Of a DNA stretch of 59,572 nt, positions 1 through 7,768 are shown piece by piece; position 1 is the first letter of the stretch; every line of letters starts with the position of its first letter. The DNA is taken from NCBI GenBank assembly GCA_025356335.1, contig JANXUF010000054.1, forward strand, positions 1 through 59,572, in the 5' to 3' direction. Made by a program: the position numbers and the translations under genes. The stretch is from Actinomycetes bacterium (GTDB lineage: Bacteria > Actinomycetota > Acidimicrobiia > Acidimicrobiales > Ilumatobacteraceae). The notes below the pieces were generated by a model. It worked only from the letters and a program-made list of their open reading frames with translations. It did no database searches and was not told the origin of the DNA.

Positions 1-336
1 GCCACGTCTCCGGGCTATGAACCAAACCCTCGCTACCTGGATGCGCGCTTCAGGCTGTGCTTCAGCCGGTTGGTGACGCACTACTGGAGCCACGCCCATT
101 TCCTCGACGATGACGCACTGTTCCGTGACGCCCACCGCCTGATGGACATACCGATACAGCTGGTGAACGGGCGGATGGACATCAGTGGCCCGCCAGACAT
201 CCCGTGGCGGCTCGCAGCGTTGCTCCCGAAGGCGGAACTCGTCATCCTCGGCGACGAAGGACATGGCGGCGGCAGTTCGATGTCCGCGGTGATCGCCGAG
301 GCCGCAGAGCGCTTTGCCTGCGCTGCATCCACCTGA
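1..336 (+). CDS. pip: Prolyl iminopeptidase, C-terminal part (cut by window edge)
   Basis: Open from the first base in frame 1, so the N-terminus lies outside the window. The visible 111 residues match the end of actinobacterial proline iminopeptidases (S33 alpha/beta hydrolases). They include THYWSHAHFLDD, a VNGRMDISGP strand with the acidic triad residue, and GDEGHGG carrying the catalytic histidine. The enzyme removes N-terminal proline from peptides in the cytoplasm. The nucleophile serine is upstream of the window. Family assignment is good; the gene symbol is by family resemblance. Confidence 0.85.
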   Translation, partial: ATSPGYEPNPRYLDARFRLCFSRLVTHYWSHAHFLDDDALFRDAHRLMDIPIQLVNGRMDISGPPDIPWRLAALLPKAELVILGDEGHGGGSSMSAVIAEAAERFACAAST

Positions 337-465
337 GGCAGGCCCCTCACAAGGAAAAGCTCCCGCCGACCGTCCGCACCGGATGACCGCGCAGAAGGGT
401 GCGTCGAAGTCACCGGATCCGGCGGCCGTGGCGCGAGGCGATACCTTCCGGAACCGTCTTTCCAA

Positions 466-795
466 TCAGGTGAAGGCGCTGCGGTCCAGTTGCATCGTCA
501 ACGCCGGGAGCGGCGTCGGGTCCGCTGGTCCAGGCTGGGGCGGCACCGGTGGCTGCGGCTCGACCGGCGTCGGATCCGGCGGAACGGGCTGCGGATCGAA
601 CGGCTGTGGCGGATCGAACGGCTGAGGTTGCAGCGGCCGTGGAGGGGCGAACGGCCGAGGGTCTGCAGGCAGTGGCTGCGGCGGATCCAGCGGTTGCGGA
701 CCGACGGGCGGCGGCTGCGGCGGGTCGAATGGCTGCGGGGCAGGTGGGACGACCTCGCCGGACGGGCTCGAACTGATCGGATCGGACATATACAT
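466..795 (-). CDS. Small proline-rich protein, unknown function
   Basis: A 109-residue protein if started at ATG 795; ATG 789 is also possible. After a short SDPISSSPSGE leader, almost the whole chain is built from PQPFDPPQP, PQPLDPPQP and PVPPDPTPVEPQP blocks, ending with LDRSAFT. There is no signal peptide and no transmembrane segment. It follows the fructosamine kinase gene on the same strand after about 75 bp. Strong base bias makes long false ORFs common in this region on both strands, so coding status is uncertain. The regular proline spacing in one frame is the main support. Confidence 0.4.
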   Translation of the reverse strand: MYMSDPISSSPSGEVVPPAPQPFDPPQPPPVGPQPLDPPQPLPADPRPFAPPRPLQPQPFDPPQPFDPQPVPPDPTPVEPQPPVPPQPGPADPTPLPALTMQLDRSAFT

Positions 796-869
796 GCCGT
801 ACCCGATCAGTACCTGACGCAACCCATCCCGGGCGCTGTCCGCAGTCATTCGACCCGAACGGACGTGGC

Positions 870-1757
870 TCAGTATCGGGCGATCGCCGCCGTCGCCGCG
901 TTGATGTAGCCGCCACCGAATTTGATCGCGTGGACGACGAGCGGTGCGATCTGGTGCAGTGAGACTCGGTCCTGCCAGCCGACAGCGAGAGGATGATGGT
1001 CCTCGTACGAATGAAAGACGTCGGCCGTGAATCCACCGAACAACCGCATCATCGCCAGGTCGGATTCGATGTGCCCGCCGTGTGCCGCCGGATCGATCAG
1101 CCAACTTCGCCCGGCCGTGTCGACCATCCGGTTGCCTGCCCACAGGTCGCCATGCAAACGGGCGGGCGACGAGCCGTCGTCGAAGCGGTCCAATGTCGCT
1201 GCCAGACGCTCCAGCGCAGCGACGGTCGGTGATCCCAGCGCCCGACGGTCGGCAGCCAATCGCGCCAATGGCATCAGTCGGCACGCGGCGTAGAACTGCG
1301 ACCATGTCTGCTGAGGATCATTCGGCAGCGCCAAACTGCCCGTTGTCCGACGGTCTTCGCGCCCGAACGAAGGTGCACCGCACTCGTGCAACTTCGCCAG
1401 CGCGCTGCCGAACCCGGCCTCTGTCGTCCCCGTCGACCGTCCCTGCTCGATCCATTCGAGTACGAGGTGAGCAGGAATCGTGTCATCGTCACCACCGTCG
1501 GACACCGCGATCACCTCGGGAATCGGCACTGCGCCCGCAGCGCGCAGGCAACCGAGGCTTGCCGCTTCGGTGGTGAAGAATCCCGGAGGCGGCGACGGAT
1601 GCGTCTTGGCAAACAGCCGTCGACCACCGTCGAGGTCGACCCGGTACGCTGCTGCCGTATCGCCTCCGTGGACGATCGCCATCGCCACGACCGAACTGGC
1701 GGTCGCCCGCTCCACAGCGCGACGCAGACCGCTCTCCAACGACGAACGCGGCGTCAC
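870..1757 (-). CDS. Fructosamine kinase family protein
   Basis: A 295-residue protein of the fructosamine-3-kinase / ketosamine kinase family, related to aminoglycoside phosphotransferases. Visible kinase elements are the nucleotide-binding lysine in LFAKTHPS (K51), the helix glutamate in FFTTEAASL, the catalytic loop HGDLWAGN (202-209) and the metal-binding Asp in LIDPAAHGG (221-228). The HGDLWAGN loop is typical of this family. It likely phosphorylates Amadori products on glycated amines as protein repair. The start is GTG with a weak ribosome site. It is the fifth gene in a minus-strand series and lies 128 bp after the PPOX gene. Confidence 0.88.
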   Translation of the reverse strand: MTPRSSLESGLRRAVERATASSVVAMAIVHGGDTAAAYRVDLDGGRRLFAKTHPSPPPGFFTTEAASLGCLRAAGAVPIPEVIAVSDGGDDDTIPAHLVLEWIEQGRSTGTTEAGFGSALAKLHECGAPSFGREDRRTTGSLALPNDPQQTWSQFYAACRLMPLARLAADRRALGSPTVAALERLAATLDRFDDGSSPARLHGDLWAGNRMVDTAGRSWLIDPAAHGGHIESDLAMMRLFGGFTADVFHSYEDHHPLAVGWQDRVSLHQIAPLVVHAIKFGGGYINAATAAIARY

Positions 1758-1884
1758 CGGGACACCATCGGCGTCGACGTTCCCAACAGGGTGCTGAAAT
1801 GCAGCGGTCCGCCCGCCGGAGCTCCTCGACCACCTGGCCTGGGAGAGACGACTTCCGAGCGAGCTACCTGTTCGAGCACCCTCG

Positions 1885-2313
1885 TCAGCCGAGGGGGATC
1901 TTGCGGAAGTCCCAGCTGACGACCTTGTCGGGATCGAGACGCAACCAGGCGTGCCGCTTGTCGTGGCCGAATGCGCCGCCCATGTACTTCTGCCCCATCA
2001 GTCGCTCCGGCTGTTCCAACTCGGCCACCGCCTCGCCGGTCCGTGGTACCTCGCCGACGACGACGACCTCGCCGTTGAGTTCCGCTCCCTGCAATTCGCC
2101 GTAGCCGTGGCCGGCGTCGACGAGCACGCTGATGCGCGGGTTGCGCATCAGGTTGACCCAGCGCTGACTCTTGACGATCGAAGTCAACCAGATCGACGTC
2201 CCGTCCCACACGAACCACAACGCTGACGTGTGCGGCGAGCCGTCGCCGTTGATCGTCGCGACCCGACACATCCGCTCGGCGCCGAGGAACGTGTCGAGCT
2301 CCTGCGGGGACAT
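1885..2313 (-). CDS. PPOX-class (pyridoxamine 5'-phosphate oxidase fold) protein
   Basis: A 142-residue split-barrel flavin or F420-binding protein. It begins MSPQELDTFLGAE, continues CRVATINGDGSPHTSALWFVWDG (the usual first barrel strands) and contains RNPRISVLVDAG. Such proteins in actinobacteria are often F420H2-dependent reductases, but the cofactor cannot be decided here. The frame stays open upstream to 2457, but that extension runs through a dispersed palindrome at 2423-2471. ATG 2313 fits the family start and length, so it was chosen. Confidence 0.85.
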   Translation of the reverse strand: MSPQELDTFLGAERMCRVATINGDGSPHTSALWFVWDGTSIWLTSIVKSQRWVNLMRNPRISVLVDAGHGYGELQGAELNGEVVVVGEVPRTGEAVAELEQPERLMGQKYMGGAFGHDKRHAWLRLDPDKVVSWDFRKIPLG

Positions 2314-2422
2314 CGCGATCCGTTTCCCACGTCGCTGCTCGGCCACGGCATACCAACTTCCGACTCGTGCGACGCTGCCGTCGCGTTGACACGACAGTAG
2401 CCACGCTCCCTGCCCGACCGCT

Positions 2423-2471
2423 GACGCAGGCACCGGATGTTGCAGGAACTGCAACATTCCGTGACTGCGTC
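2423..2471. repeat. 49-bp imperfect palindrome, copy A
   Basis: Two 22-bp arms (2423-2444 and 2450-2471) around a 5-nt loop, with 19 of 22 positions complementary. The inner core is ATGTTGCA/TGCAACAT. It lies 5 bp past the stop of the crotonase gene and upstream of the PPOX gene. A second copy with the same arm sequence is at 39139-39187. No T-run follows either arm. It could act as a factor-independent terminator, an RNA-stabilising hairpin or a mobile palindromic repeat. Confidence 0.8.
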
Positions 2472-2475
2472 CCGA

Positions 2476-3264
2476 TCAGGTGCCGGTGAATTTCGGCGGG
2501 CGGCGTTCCCTGGTCGAGGTAATGCCCTCTGTGAAGTCGTTCGTCGCCCAGTGCTTCTCCTGCTCGGACTTCTCGCGGTCCGTTGCCGCCCGCAGACGTT
2601 CGATGAGCCCGTCGCGCATCGTCTGACGGATGCTGCGCACGGCGATCGGTGCGGACGTGGCGATATCGACAGCGAACGCCCGCGCCGCCGCATGCAGATC
2701 GTCGAGCGAGACGAGGCGGTCGAGCAAGCCGATCTCGAAGCACCGTGTGCCGTCGATGCGGTGGCCGATCAGCAGCATCTCCAAGGCCCGCTGCTGACCC
2801 ACCAATGCCGGCAGCGTCACCGTCAGTCCGAAACCCTGATGGAAGCCGAGCCTGGCGAAATTGGCGCTCATACGCGCTTCTGGGACGCCGACACGGAAGT
2901 CCGCCGAGAGCGCGACACCCAGGCCCCCACCGATCGCTCCACCCTGGATCGCGGCAACGACCGGCGTGGCAGCGGCGAACATCCTGATCGCTTCGTCGTA
3001 CAGGTGTGGACGGGTCGGACCGCCGTCGGCCGGCGTCGGGCGGGTGCCGCCGAAGTGAGCGCCGGCACAGAAGTGCTTGCCGTTCGATCGCAGCACGATC
3101 GCCCGGCACCGGGGATCGTCGTCGAGCATCTCGTACGCATCGGCCAAGGAGCCGATGAGCGTCACGTCGAAATAGTTCTCCGGCGGGCGGTCGATCGTGA
3201 CGGTGGCCACGAAGTCATCACCGACGACGACGCGCACGTCACCGAAGCGAATCTCGTCGAACAT
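2476..3264 (-). CDS. Enoyl-CoA hydratase/isomerase (crotonase) family protein
   Basis: A 262-residue crotonase. It shows FVATVTIDRPPENYFD, the first oxyanion-hole strand AIVLRSNGKHFCAGAHF, the second oxyanion glycines in IQGGAIGGGLGVALSADFRV, and a C-terminal RRPPKFTGT tail. The catalytic acid positions are not the standard glutamate pair, so the exact reaction (hydration, isomerisation or other CoA chemistry) is open. The stop of the upstream alpha/beta hydrolase is 3 bp from this ATG (a GTG at 3267 sits between), so the two genes are very probably co-translated. Confidence 0.88.
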   Translation of the reverse strand: MFDEIRFGDVRVVVGDDFVATVTIDRPPENYFDVTLIGSLADAYEMLDDDPRCRAIVLRSNGKHFCAGAHFGGTRPTPADGGPTRPHLYDEAIRMFAAATPVVAAIQGGAIGGGLGVALSADFRVGVPEARMSANFARLGFHQGFGLTVTLPALVGQQRALEMLLIGHRIDGTRCFEIGLLDRLVSLDDLHAAARAFAVDIATSAPIAVRSIRQTMRDGLIERLRAATDREKSEQEKHWATNDFTEGITSTRERRPPKFTGT

Positions 3265-3267
3265 CAC

Positions 3268-4032
3268 TCAGCCTCCGACGCTCGAAAGAAGTGAACGGGC
3301 GGCAGCGTTGAATTCGGCGGGGTGCGAAACGTTGGGCGCATGTCCTGCACCCTCGATCATCACCAGCCGCGCTCCAGGGATCTTCGACGCCATGTACTGC
3401 GAACCACCGATGAACGGGGTGTCCAGGGATCCGACGACCACCAATGTCGGCACCGAAATCGTCGGCAGCAGATCGATCACCTGCGAATCGTGCTGCGTGA
3501 GGATGCCGCGGGCGGCCTTCGCCAACCCGGAGGCGCCGTGTCGGTGGACATCGGCGGAGAGTTCGTGACTGGTCTGCAGCGCATCGAGCCCGTTCCGTTC
3601 GAAATTCGTCGCCAATCGCTCGGCCATCTCGTTCCACCCGGCGAGCGCCTCGGCCTTGCGGTAGCCGGGCCCGGTGTCGATCAGCATCAGGCCGCTGACC
3701 CGATCCGGGTGTGCTGCAGAGAACGCCAACGACAGGAACCCTCCGAGCGAATGCCCACCGATCACCGCCTGCTGCGCGCCGATGTGGTCGAGGATCGCCA
3801 GCATGTCGCCGACCGCCAATGCCGCGCTGTACGCCGACTGATCTTCGGGAGCATCGGTGGATCCGTGACCACGCATGTCCCACGTCACGACCGTGAAGGC
3901 ATCGGCCAGCACTGCGGCATTGTCGGCGAACATATGCGACGACGCCGAGAACCCGTGTGTCAACAGCAGCACCGGTCCGTTGCCGACAGCGCGATACGCA
4001 ATCCGCACGCCCCCGACGTCCAGTATCTCCAT
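3268..4032 (-). CDS. Alpha/beta hydrolase
   Basis: A 254-residue alpha/beta hydrolase. It has the oxyanion motif LTHGFSASSHMF, the nucleophile elbow GGHSLGG (Ser95), the acid strand LVVVGSLDTPF and the catalytic His in EGAGHAPN. Substrate is unknown; the neighbouring crotonase suggests an acid or CoA-thioester pathway. AGGAG lies 6 nt before the second ATG of an ATGATG pair, which favours 4032 over 4035. It is preceded by the DUF998 gene on the same strand with a 13-bp gap. Confidence 0.88.
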   Translation of the reverse strand: MEILDVGGVRIAYRAVGNGPVLLLTHGFSASSHMFADNAAVLADAFTVVTWDMRGHGSTDAPEDQSAYSAALAVGDMLAILDHIGAQQAVIGGHSLGGFLSLAFSAAHPDRVSGLMLIDTGPGYRKAEALAGWNEMAERLATNFERNGLDALQTSHELSADVHRHGASGLAKAARGILTQHDSQVIDLLPTISVPTLVVVGSLDTPFIGGSQYMASKIPGARLVMIEGAGHAPNVSHPAEFNAAARSLLSSVGG

Positions 4033-4045
4033 CATCTTCTCCTGT

Positions 4046-4666
4046 TCAGCGTTCGGCCGGGCGAACGGAATTGCGGTCCACCAGTGGGAAGTGCCCGGTT
4101 GCCATGGCGATTCCGGAAGCGACGAGGAACACGTCACCCGCGGTCAAACCGATGCGCTGGAACAATCCGTTGGCACGATCCGTCGTCGACAGCACGAGGG
4201 CGATGCTGGACACCGTTCCGCTGACCAGGCCGAGGCGTGCCCACTGGGTGGCGCCGAGCCGGGCCAGTTGCCACGCCGACAGCAGCGACGTCGCTGCCAA
4301 GCCGGCATAGCCGATACCGGCAAACCAGGCGTGCACCGTGTCGCCGGTCGCCGAACGCTCCAACGGAGCGAGCGCAACGCCGAGGGTCGAAACGCCGCTG
4401 ACGACGGCGGCGATCCACGCCGGACCGGGGATCGTCGCGCGAAGCGCTGTGGCGTAGATCGGCACGCCGATCCCGAACGAGATGAAGCCGGCCGTCATCA
4501 ACGGGCGTGTCGACGCACCGACTGCCGCGAGGCGGCTGATCGCCTCGCGGACCGGCGAATAGGCATCCTTGATGGCCCCGCCTGCGACCCATGCGGTGAT
4601 GAAACCTGCCGGGCCCAGTACACCTCCGATGGCGGCGCGCCGCTTCGTTCCGACTCGTTCCGCCAT
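4046..4666 (-). CDS. DUF998 family integral membrane protein
   Basis: A 206-residue protein with about six hydrophobic segments. It contains GGVLGPAGFITAWVAGG, a conserved-looking loop AYSPVREAISRLAAVGASTRP and later helices. This layout matches DUF998 membrane proteins, whose role is unknown. ATG 4666 is chosen because the N-terminus is then the usual short basic leader before helix 1. It is divergent from the yihY-like gene, with a 117-bp shared upstream region, and heads the minus-strand run that follows. Confidence 0.78.
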   Translation of the reverse strand: MAERVGTKRRAAIGGVLGPAGFITAWVAGGAIKDAYSPVREAISRLAAVGASTRPLMTAGFISFGIGVPIYATALRATIPGPAWIAAVVSGVSTLGVALAPLERSATGDTVHAWFAGIGYAGLAATSLLSAWQLARLGATQWARLGLVSGTVSSIALVLSTTDRANGLFQRIGLTAGDVFLVASGIAMATGHFPLVDRNSVRPAER

Positions 4667-4783
4667 TCGCTGCACCGTCTCACCGTAGCTGCGTGGGCGC
4701 TGGGAGGCCGAGGCGCGCGGCGACCCGACGCACGGCACGAGGAGGCACGTTCCACCGGTCGCCGATCGGGGTACTGTTCGCCG

Positions 4784-5665
4784 ATGGGCGCCGGACCGTG
4801 GACCAGGAAACCGCGAATCGTGGCGGCACGACGCAAGTATCCGGCTGTCGATGTCGGCGTCGAAACGCTGGAGGGGTTCAGGGAGCACCGAACCGGTCGA
4901 AACGCTGCGCTCTTGGCCCACTACGGATTCCTCTCGGTCTTCCCGTTGATCCTGGTGATGACGACGATCCTCGGTTTCGTACTGCAGAGCGATGCCTCGC
5001 TCCGCGCTCGGATCGTCAATTCGACGTTGGCGAATCTGCCGATCGTCGGCGAGCAGATCCACACAGATCCCTCTGCGCTGCGCGGCAGCGTGCTCGTGCT
5101 CGTCTTCGGATTGCTGGCCGCACTGTGGTCAGGGACCAAGGCGTTCGTCGGCCTCCAGGCTTCACTCAACGACATCGCCGAGATCCCGCTCGACGATCGC
5201 CCGAACCTGGCGATCACCAGACTCCGTGCGTTGATCGGCATCGGTATCATCGGCGGCGGCCAGATCGGGGCGGCGATCGTCGCCGGCCTCACCGCCAAGG
5301 CGAGTATTGCCGGCGTGAACGTCGTGCTACTGCTCATCGCCACGTTCGCCATCAACACGACCTTGCTGCTCTTGAGCTTCCATTGGCTCTGCGTCAAGGA
5401 GCAGCCGTGGCGGCAGCTGCTTCCGGGAGCGGTGATCGGCGGATTCATCTACACCGGACTGCAACTGTTCGGCGTCACGGTGGTCGGCCGCTCGACCGCC
5501 AAGGCAATCCCTGCCTATGGCACGTTCGCCTCCGTTATCGGCCTCATCGCCTGGTTGACCCTCCACGCCTTCGTCTGTCTGATCTGCGCCGAACTCAATC
5601 GTGCACTGATCCTCCATCGCCACGCCCGCAACGGCGTGGCCGCCGAAGCGGTCGGAGTAGGTTGA
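4784..5665 (+). CDS. YihY/BrkB family inner-membrane protein
   Basis: A 293-residue protein with the YihY/virulence factor BrkB architecture. The amphipathic start is followed by LLAHYGFLSVFPLILVMTT, the glycine-rich IGIIGGGQIGAAIVAGL helix, a helix followed by WLCVKEQPWRQLLPGAVIGG, and AYGTFASVIGLIAWL near the end. About six transmembrane helices are expected. Function is not settled for the family. ATG 4784 suits family length; a longer in-frame extension to 3875 overlaps the opposite-strand genes and is discarded. The patatin gene follows after 4 bp. Confidence 0.85.
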   Translation: MGAGPWTRKPRIVAARRKYPAVDVGVETLEGFREHRTGRNAALLAHYGFLSVFPLILVMTTILGFVLQSDASLRARIVNSTLANLPIVGEQIHTDPSALRGSVLVLVFGLLAALWSGTKAFVGLQASLNDIAEIPLDDRPNLAITRLRALIGIGIIGGGQIGAAIVAGLTAKASIAGVNVVLLLIATFAINTTLLLLSFHWLCVKEQPWRQLLPGAVIGGFIYTGLQLFGVTVVGRSTAKAIPAYGTFASVIGLIAWLTLHAFVCLICAELNRALILHRHARNGVAAEAVGVG

Positions 5666-5669
5666 GGTC

Positions 5670-6644
5670 GTGAGCGAAGCGGCGGTGAAGATCGGGCTGG
5701 TGCTCGGCGCTGGCGGCGTGACCGGAGGTGCCTTCCATGCCGGCGTGCTGGCAGCACTGCATCAAGCGGCGGGCTGGGACGCACGCAAAGCTGCAATCAT
5801 CGTCGGCACGTCGGCGGGCTCGATCGCCGGGACGACGCTGCGAGCCGGTCTCTCTCCGACGGACATGCTCGCCAGAGCAGAGGGTCGCCCGTTGTCCGCC
5901 AATGGAGCCCGGCTGATGCGACGCGTCGGTTCGCCAGCAGCGATTCCGCCGTTGCGTGCGGCACCGAAGTCCCGTCGGCCGGCAGAAATGGCGTCGATCC
6001 TCGGGCGCGCCGTCGCCAGGCCGTTCGCTGCCGCACCTTGGGCGCTGCTCGCCGGGCTGCTGCCGGACGGCACTGTCAGTACCGGCATGATCTCCTCGGC
6101 AATCGGCGGGCTGTTCTCGGAGCGCTGGCCGACCGACCCGTTGTGGTTGTGCGCCGTACATCAGCGCGATGGCAAGCGGGTCGTCTTCGGACGCGACGGC
6201 CTGCTACCGCCACTCCCCTCGGCTGTTGCCGCATCGTGCGCCATCCCCGGATTCTTCGCGCCGGTAACGATCGACGGCGAGCACTACGTCGACGGCGGGT
6301 TGCACTCACCGACGAACGCTGACCTCCTCGCCGACGCCGGCGTCGACCTCGTCATCGTCAGCTCCCCGATGTCGATCACCGGCAATCGCCTGCGCCTCGG
6401 TGCCGATCAACCGGTTCGGCGATGGTCCGGCGCGCTGCTCGACGCCGAGGCATTGCGACTTCGCCGCCGTCGTATTCCCGTCGTCGCCTTCCAACCGACC
6501 CCGGACGATGCGGCGGTGATGGGCGCCAACGCCCTCGACCCGCGGCGTCGAGCCGCTGTAGCCAGAACGATCTACGAATCGACCCTGCACCGACTGCAGC
6601 GCGCAGACATGCAGTCCCGCCTCGCCGCACTGCAGTCCCGCTAA
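5670..6644 (+). CDS. Patatin-like phospholipase family protein
   Basis: A 324-residue patatin-type serine hydrolase. The glycine-rich oxyanion loop LVLGAGGVTGG (10-20), the nucleophile elbow GTSAGS (Ser48) and the catalytic DGG (208-210) are all present, giving a Ser-Asp dyad. Expected activity is lipid acyl hydrolysis. The GTG start lies 4 bp after the yihY-like stop, so the two are probably one transcription unit, linking a membrane protein with a lipid hydrolase. Confidence 0.88.
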   Translation: MSEAAVKIGLVLGAGGVTGGAFHAGVLAALHQAAGWDARKAAIIVGTSAGSIAGTTLRAGLSPTDMLARAEGRPLSANGARLMRRVGSPAAIPPLRAAPKSRRPAEMASILGRAVARPFAAAPWALLAGLLPDGTVSTGMISSAIGGLFSERWPTDPLWLCAVHQRDGKRVVFGRDGLLPPLPSAVAASCAIPGFFAPVTIDGEHYVDGGLHSPTNADLLADAGVDLVIVSSPMSITGNRLRLGADQPVRRWSGALLDAEALRLRRRRIPVVAFQPTPDDAAVMGANALDPRRRAAVARTIYESTLHRLQRADMQSRLAALQSR

Positions 6645-6720
6645 CACCCACGACCCCCCGGGCACCTTCGAGCGATCGGTCACTTTGTCGACACCACGTC
6701 CACGTTCTGACCCAGCGCTC

Positions 6721-6753
6721 GGGGGCGGTGAGGGGCCGGGGGGCGGGGCGGGG
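6721..6753 (+). other. G-quadruplex-type G-run cluster
   Basis: Five runs of four to six G lie at 6721-6725, 6732-6735, 6738-6743, 6745-6748 and 6750-6753, with loops of 1-6 nt. It sits in the 135-bp gap between the convergent patatin and crotonase genes, just past the crotonase 3' end. The pattern meets the usual quadruplex rule. Any role in transcription ending is inference. Confidence 0.6.
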
Positions 6754-6779
6754 CGACGGACCGGGCGACGGCGGTGCGA

Positions 6780-7586
6780 TCAGGCTGGGCGGAAGACCGG
6801 CGGCCGTTTGTCGAGGAAGGCGTCGACGGCTTCTTTGTGCTCGGGCGACTTCCAGCACTCGGCGAGCAGCGCGGATTCCCGGCGCTGGATCTCTGCGAGG
6901 TCCGTCTCGACGACGTTCTCGGTCAGCAACTGCTTCGTCATCCGCAGCTGTGGATCAGGGTTTGCGGCGTACGACAACGCAACAGCGTGCGCTGTCGCCA
7001 ACAGGTCGGCCGGCTCGGCGAGTTGGTCAGCGAGTCCGATCCGATAGGCCTCGGGGCCGAGGATCAGCCGACCGGACAGGAAGAGATCGCTCGCCTTGCC
7101 AAAGCCGACCCGTGCCGCCAACAGACGGGTACTGGCGAGTTCCGGCACGAGGCCCATCTTGATGAAACCCATACCGAACTTCGCGGTCGAGGAGGCAATG
7201 ATCTGATCGCACGGCAGGCACATCGTCACGCCGATGCCGACAGCAGCCCCGTTGATCGCGCACACGACCGGCTTGCTCTGACGAATGAACGTCACCCAGT
7301 CGAGACCCCGCGGCATGCCTCCCATGCCCCCGGCGGTGTCGTTGCCTGGATCGGTCCCGCCGATGCGGGTACTGAACGTCGCCTCCATGTCAGCGCCGGC
7401 ACAGAAGCCGCGGCCTGCGCCCGTCATCACGATGGCACCGATCGCCGGGTCGCCGTTCGCGTTGTCGATGGCATCGACCTGCTCCTCTGCCATTTTCGGC
7501 GTCCACGCGTTCAGCTTGTCCGGCCGGTTGAGCGTGATGGTGGCGAGCGGACCGTCGACCGCGTAGGTGATCTGCGTGTACTCCAT
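6780..7586 (-). CDS. Enoyl-CoA hydratase/isomerase (crotonase) family protein
   Basis: A 268-residue crotonase. It starts MEYTQITYAVDG and shows LATITLNRPDKLNAW, the oxyanion strand AIVMTGAGRGFCAGADM, the second oxyanion segment INGAAVGIGVTMCLPCDQ, and the C-terminal FLDKRPPVFRP common in enoyl-CoA hydratases. A probable catalytic glutamate is in MGLVPELASTRLL. It is likely a fatty-acid or related beta-oxidation hydratase. ATG 7586 gives the family length; the ORF is open further upstream but that part has no family features. Confidence 0.9.
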   Translation of the reverse strand: MEYTQITYAVDGPLATITLNRPDKLNAWTPKMAEEQVDAIDNANGDPAIGAIVMTGAGRGFCAGADMEATFSTRIGGTDPGNDTAGGMGGMPRGLDWVTFIRQSKPVVCAINGAAVGIGVTMCLPCDQIIASSTAKFGMGFIKMGLVPELASTRLLAARVGFGKASDLFLSGRLILGPEAYRIGLADQLAEPADLLATAHAVALSYAANPDPQLRMTKQLLTENVVETDLAEIQRRESALLAECWKSPEHKEAVDAFLDKRPPVFRPA

Positions 7587-7768
7587 CGAACCATGGTGAC
7601 ACGTTGGAGCAGCCGATTCGCTGTGCGGGCGATCGGAGCGCTGGACGCTGCGGGATCTCCGGACTACCCGGGAAATCACCGAGCTCGATGTATCCGGCAG
7701 CGGTGATCGTGCTCGCCAATTCCGAAGCCGCAACGTGGCGACTTCGAATCACCACGAGGAGTGTTGCC

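Noticed and set aside
1754..3109. 451-codon minus-strand ORF spanning the PPOX and crotonase genes
   Set aside because: It runs in another frame through two genes with clear family motifs and is a composition artefact.
3875..4783. N-terminal extension of the YihY-like ORF
   Set aside because: It is antisense to the alpha/beta hydrolase and DUF998 genes and has no similarity to YihY; ATG 4784 gives the normal family length.
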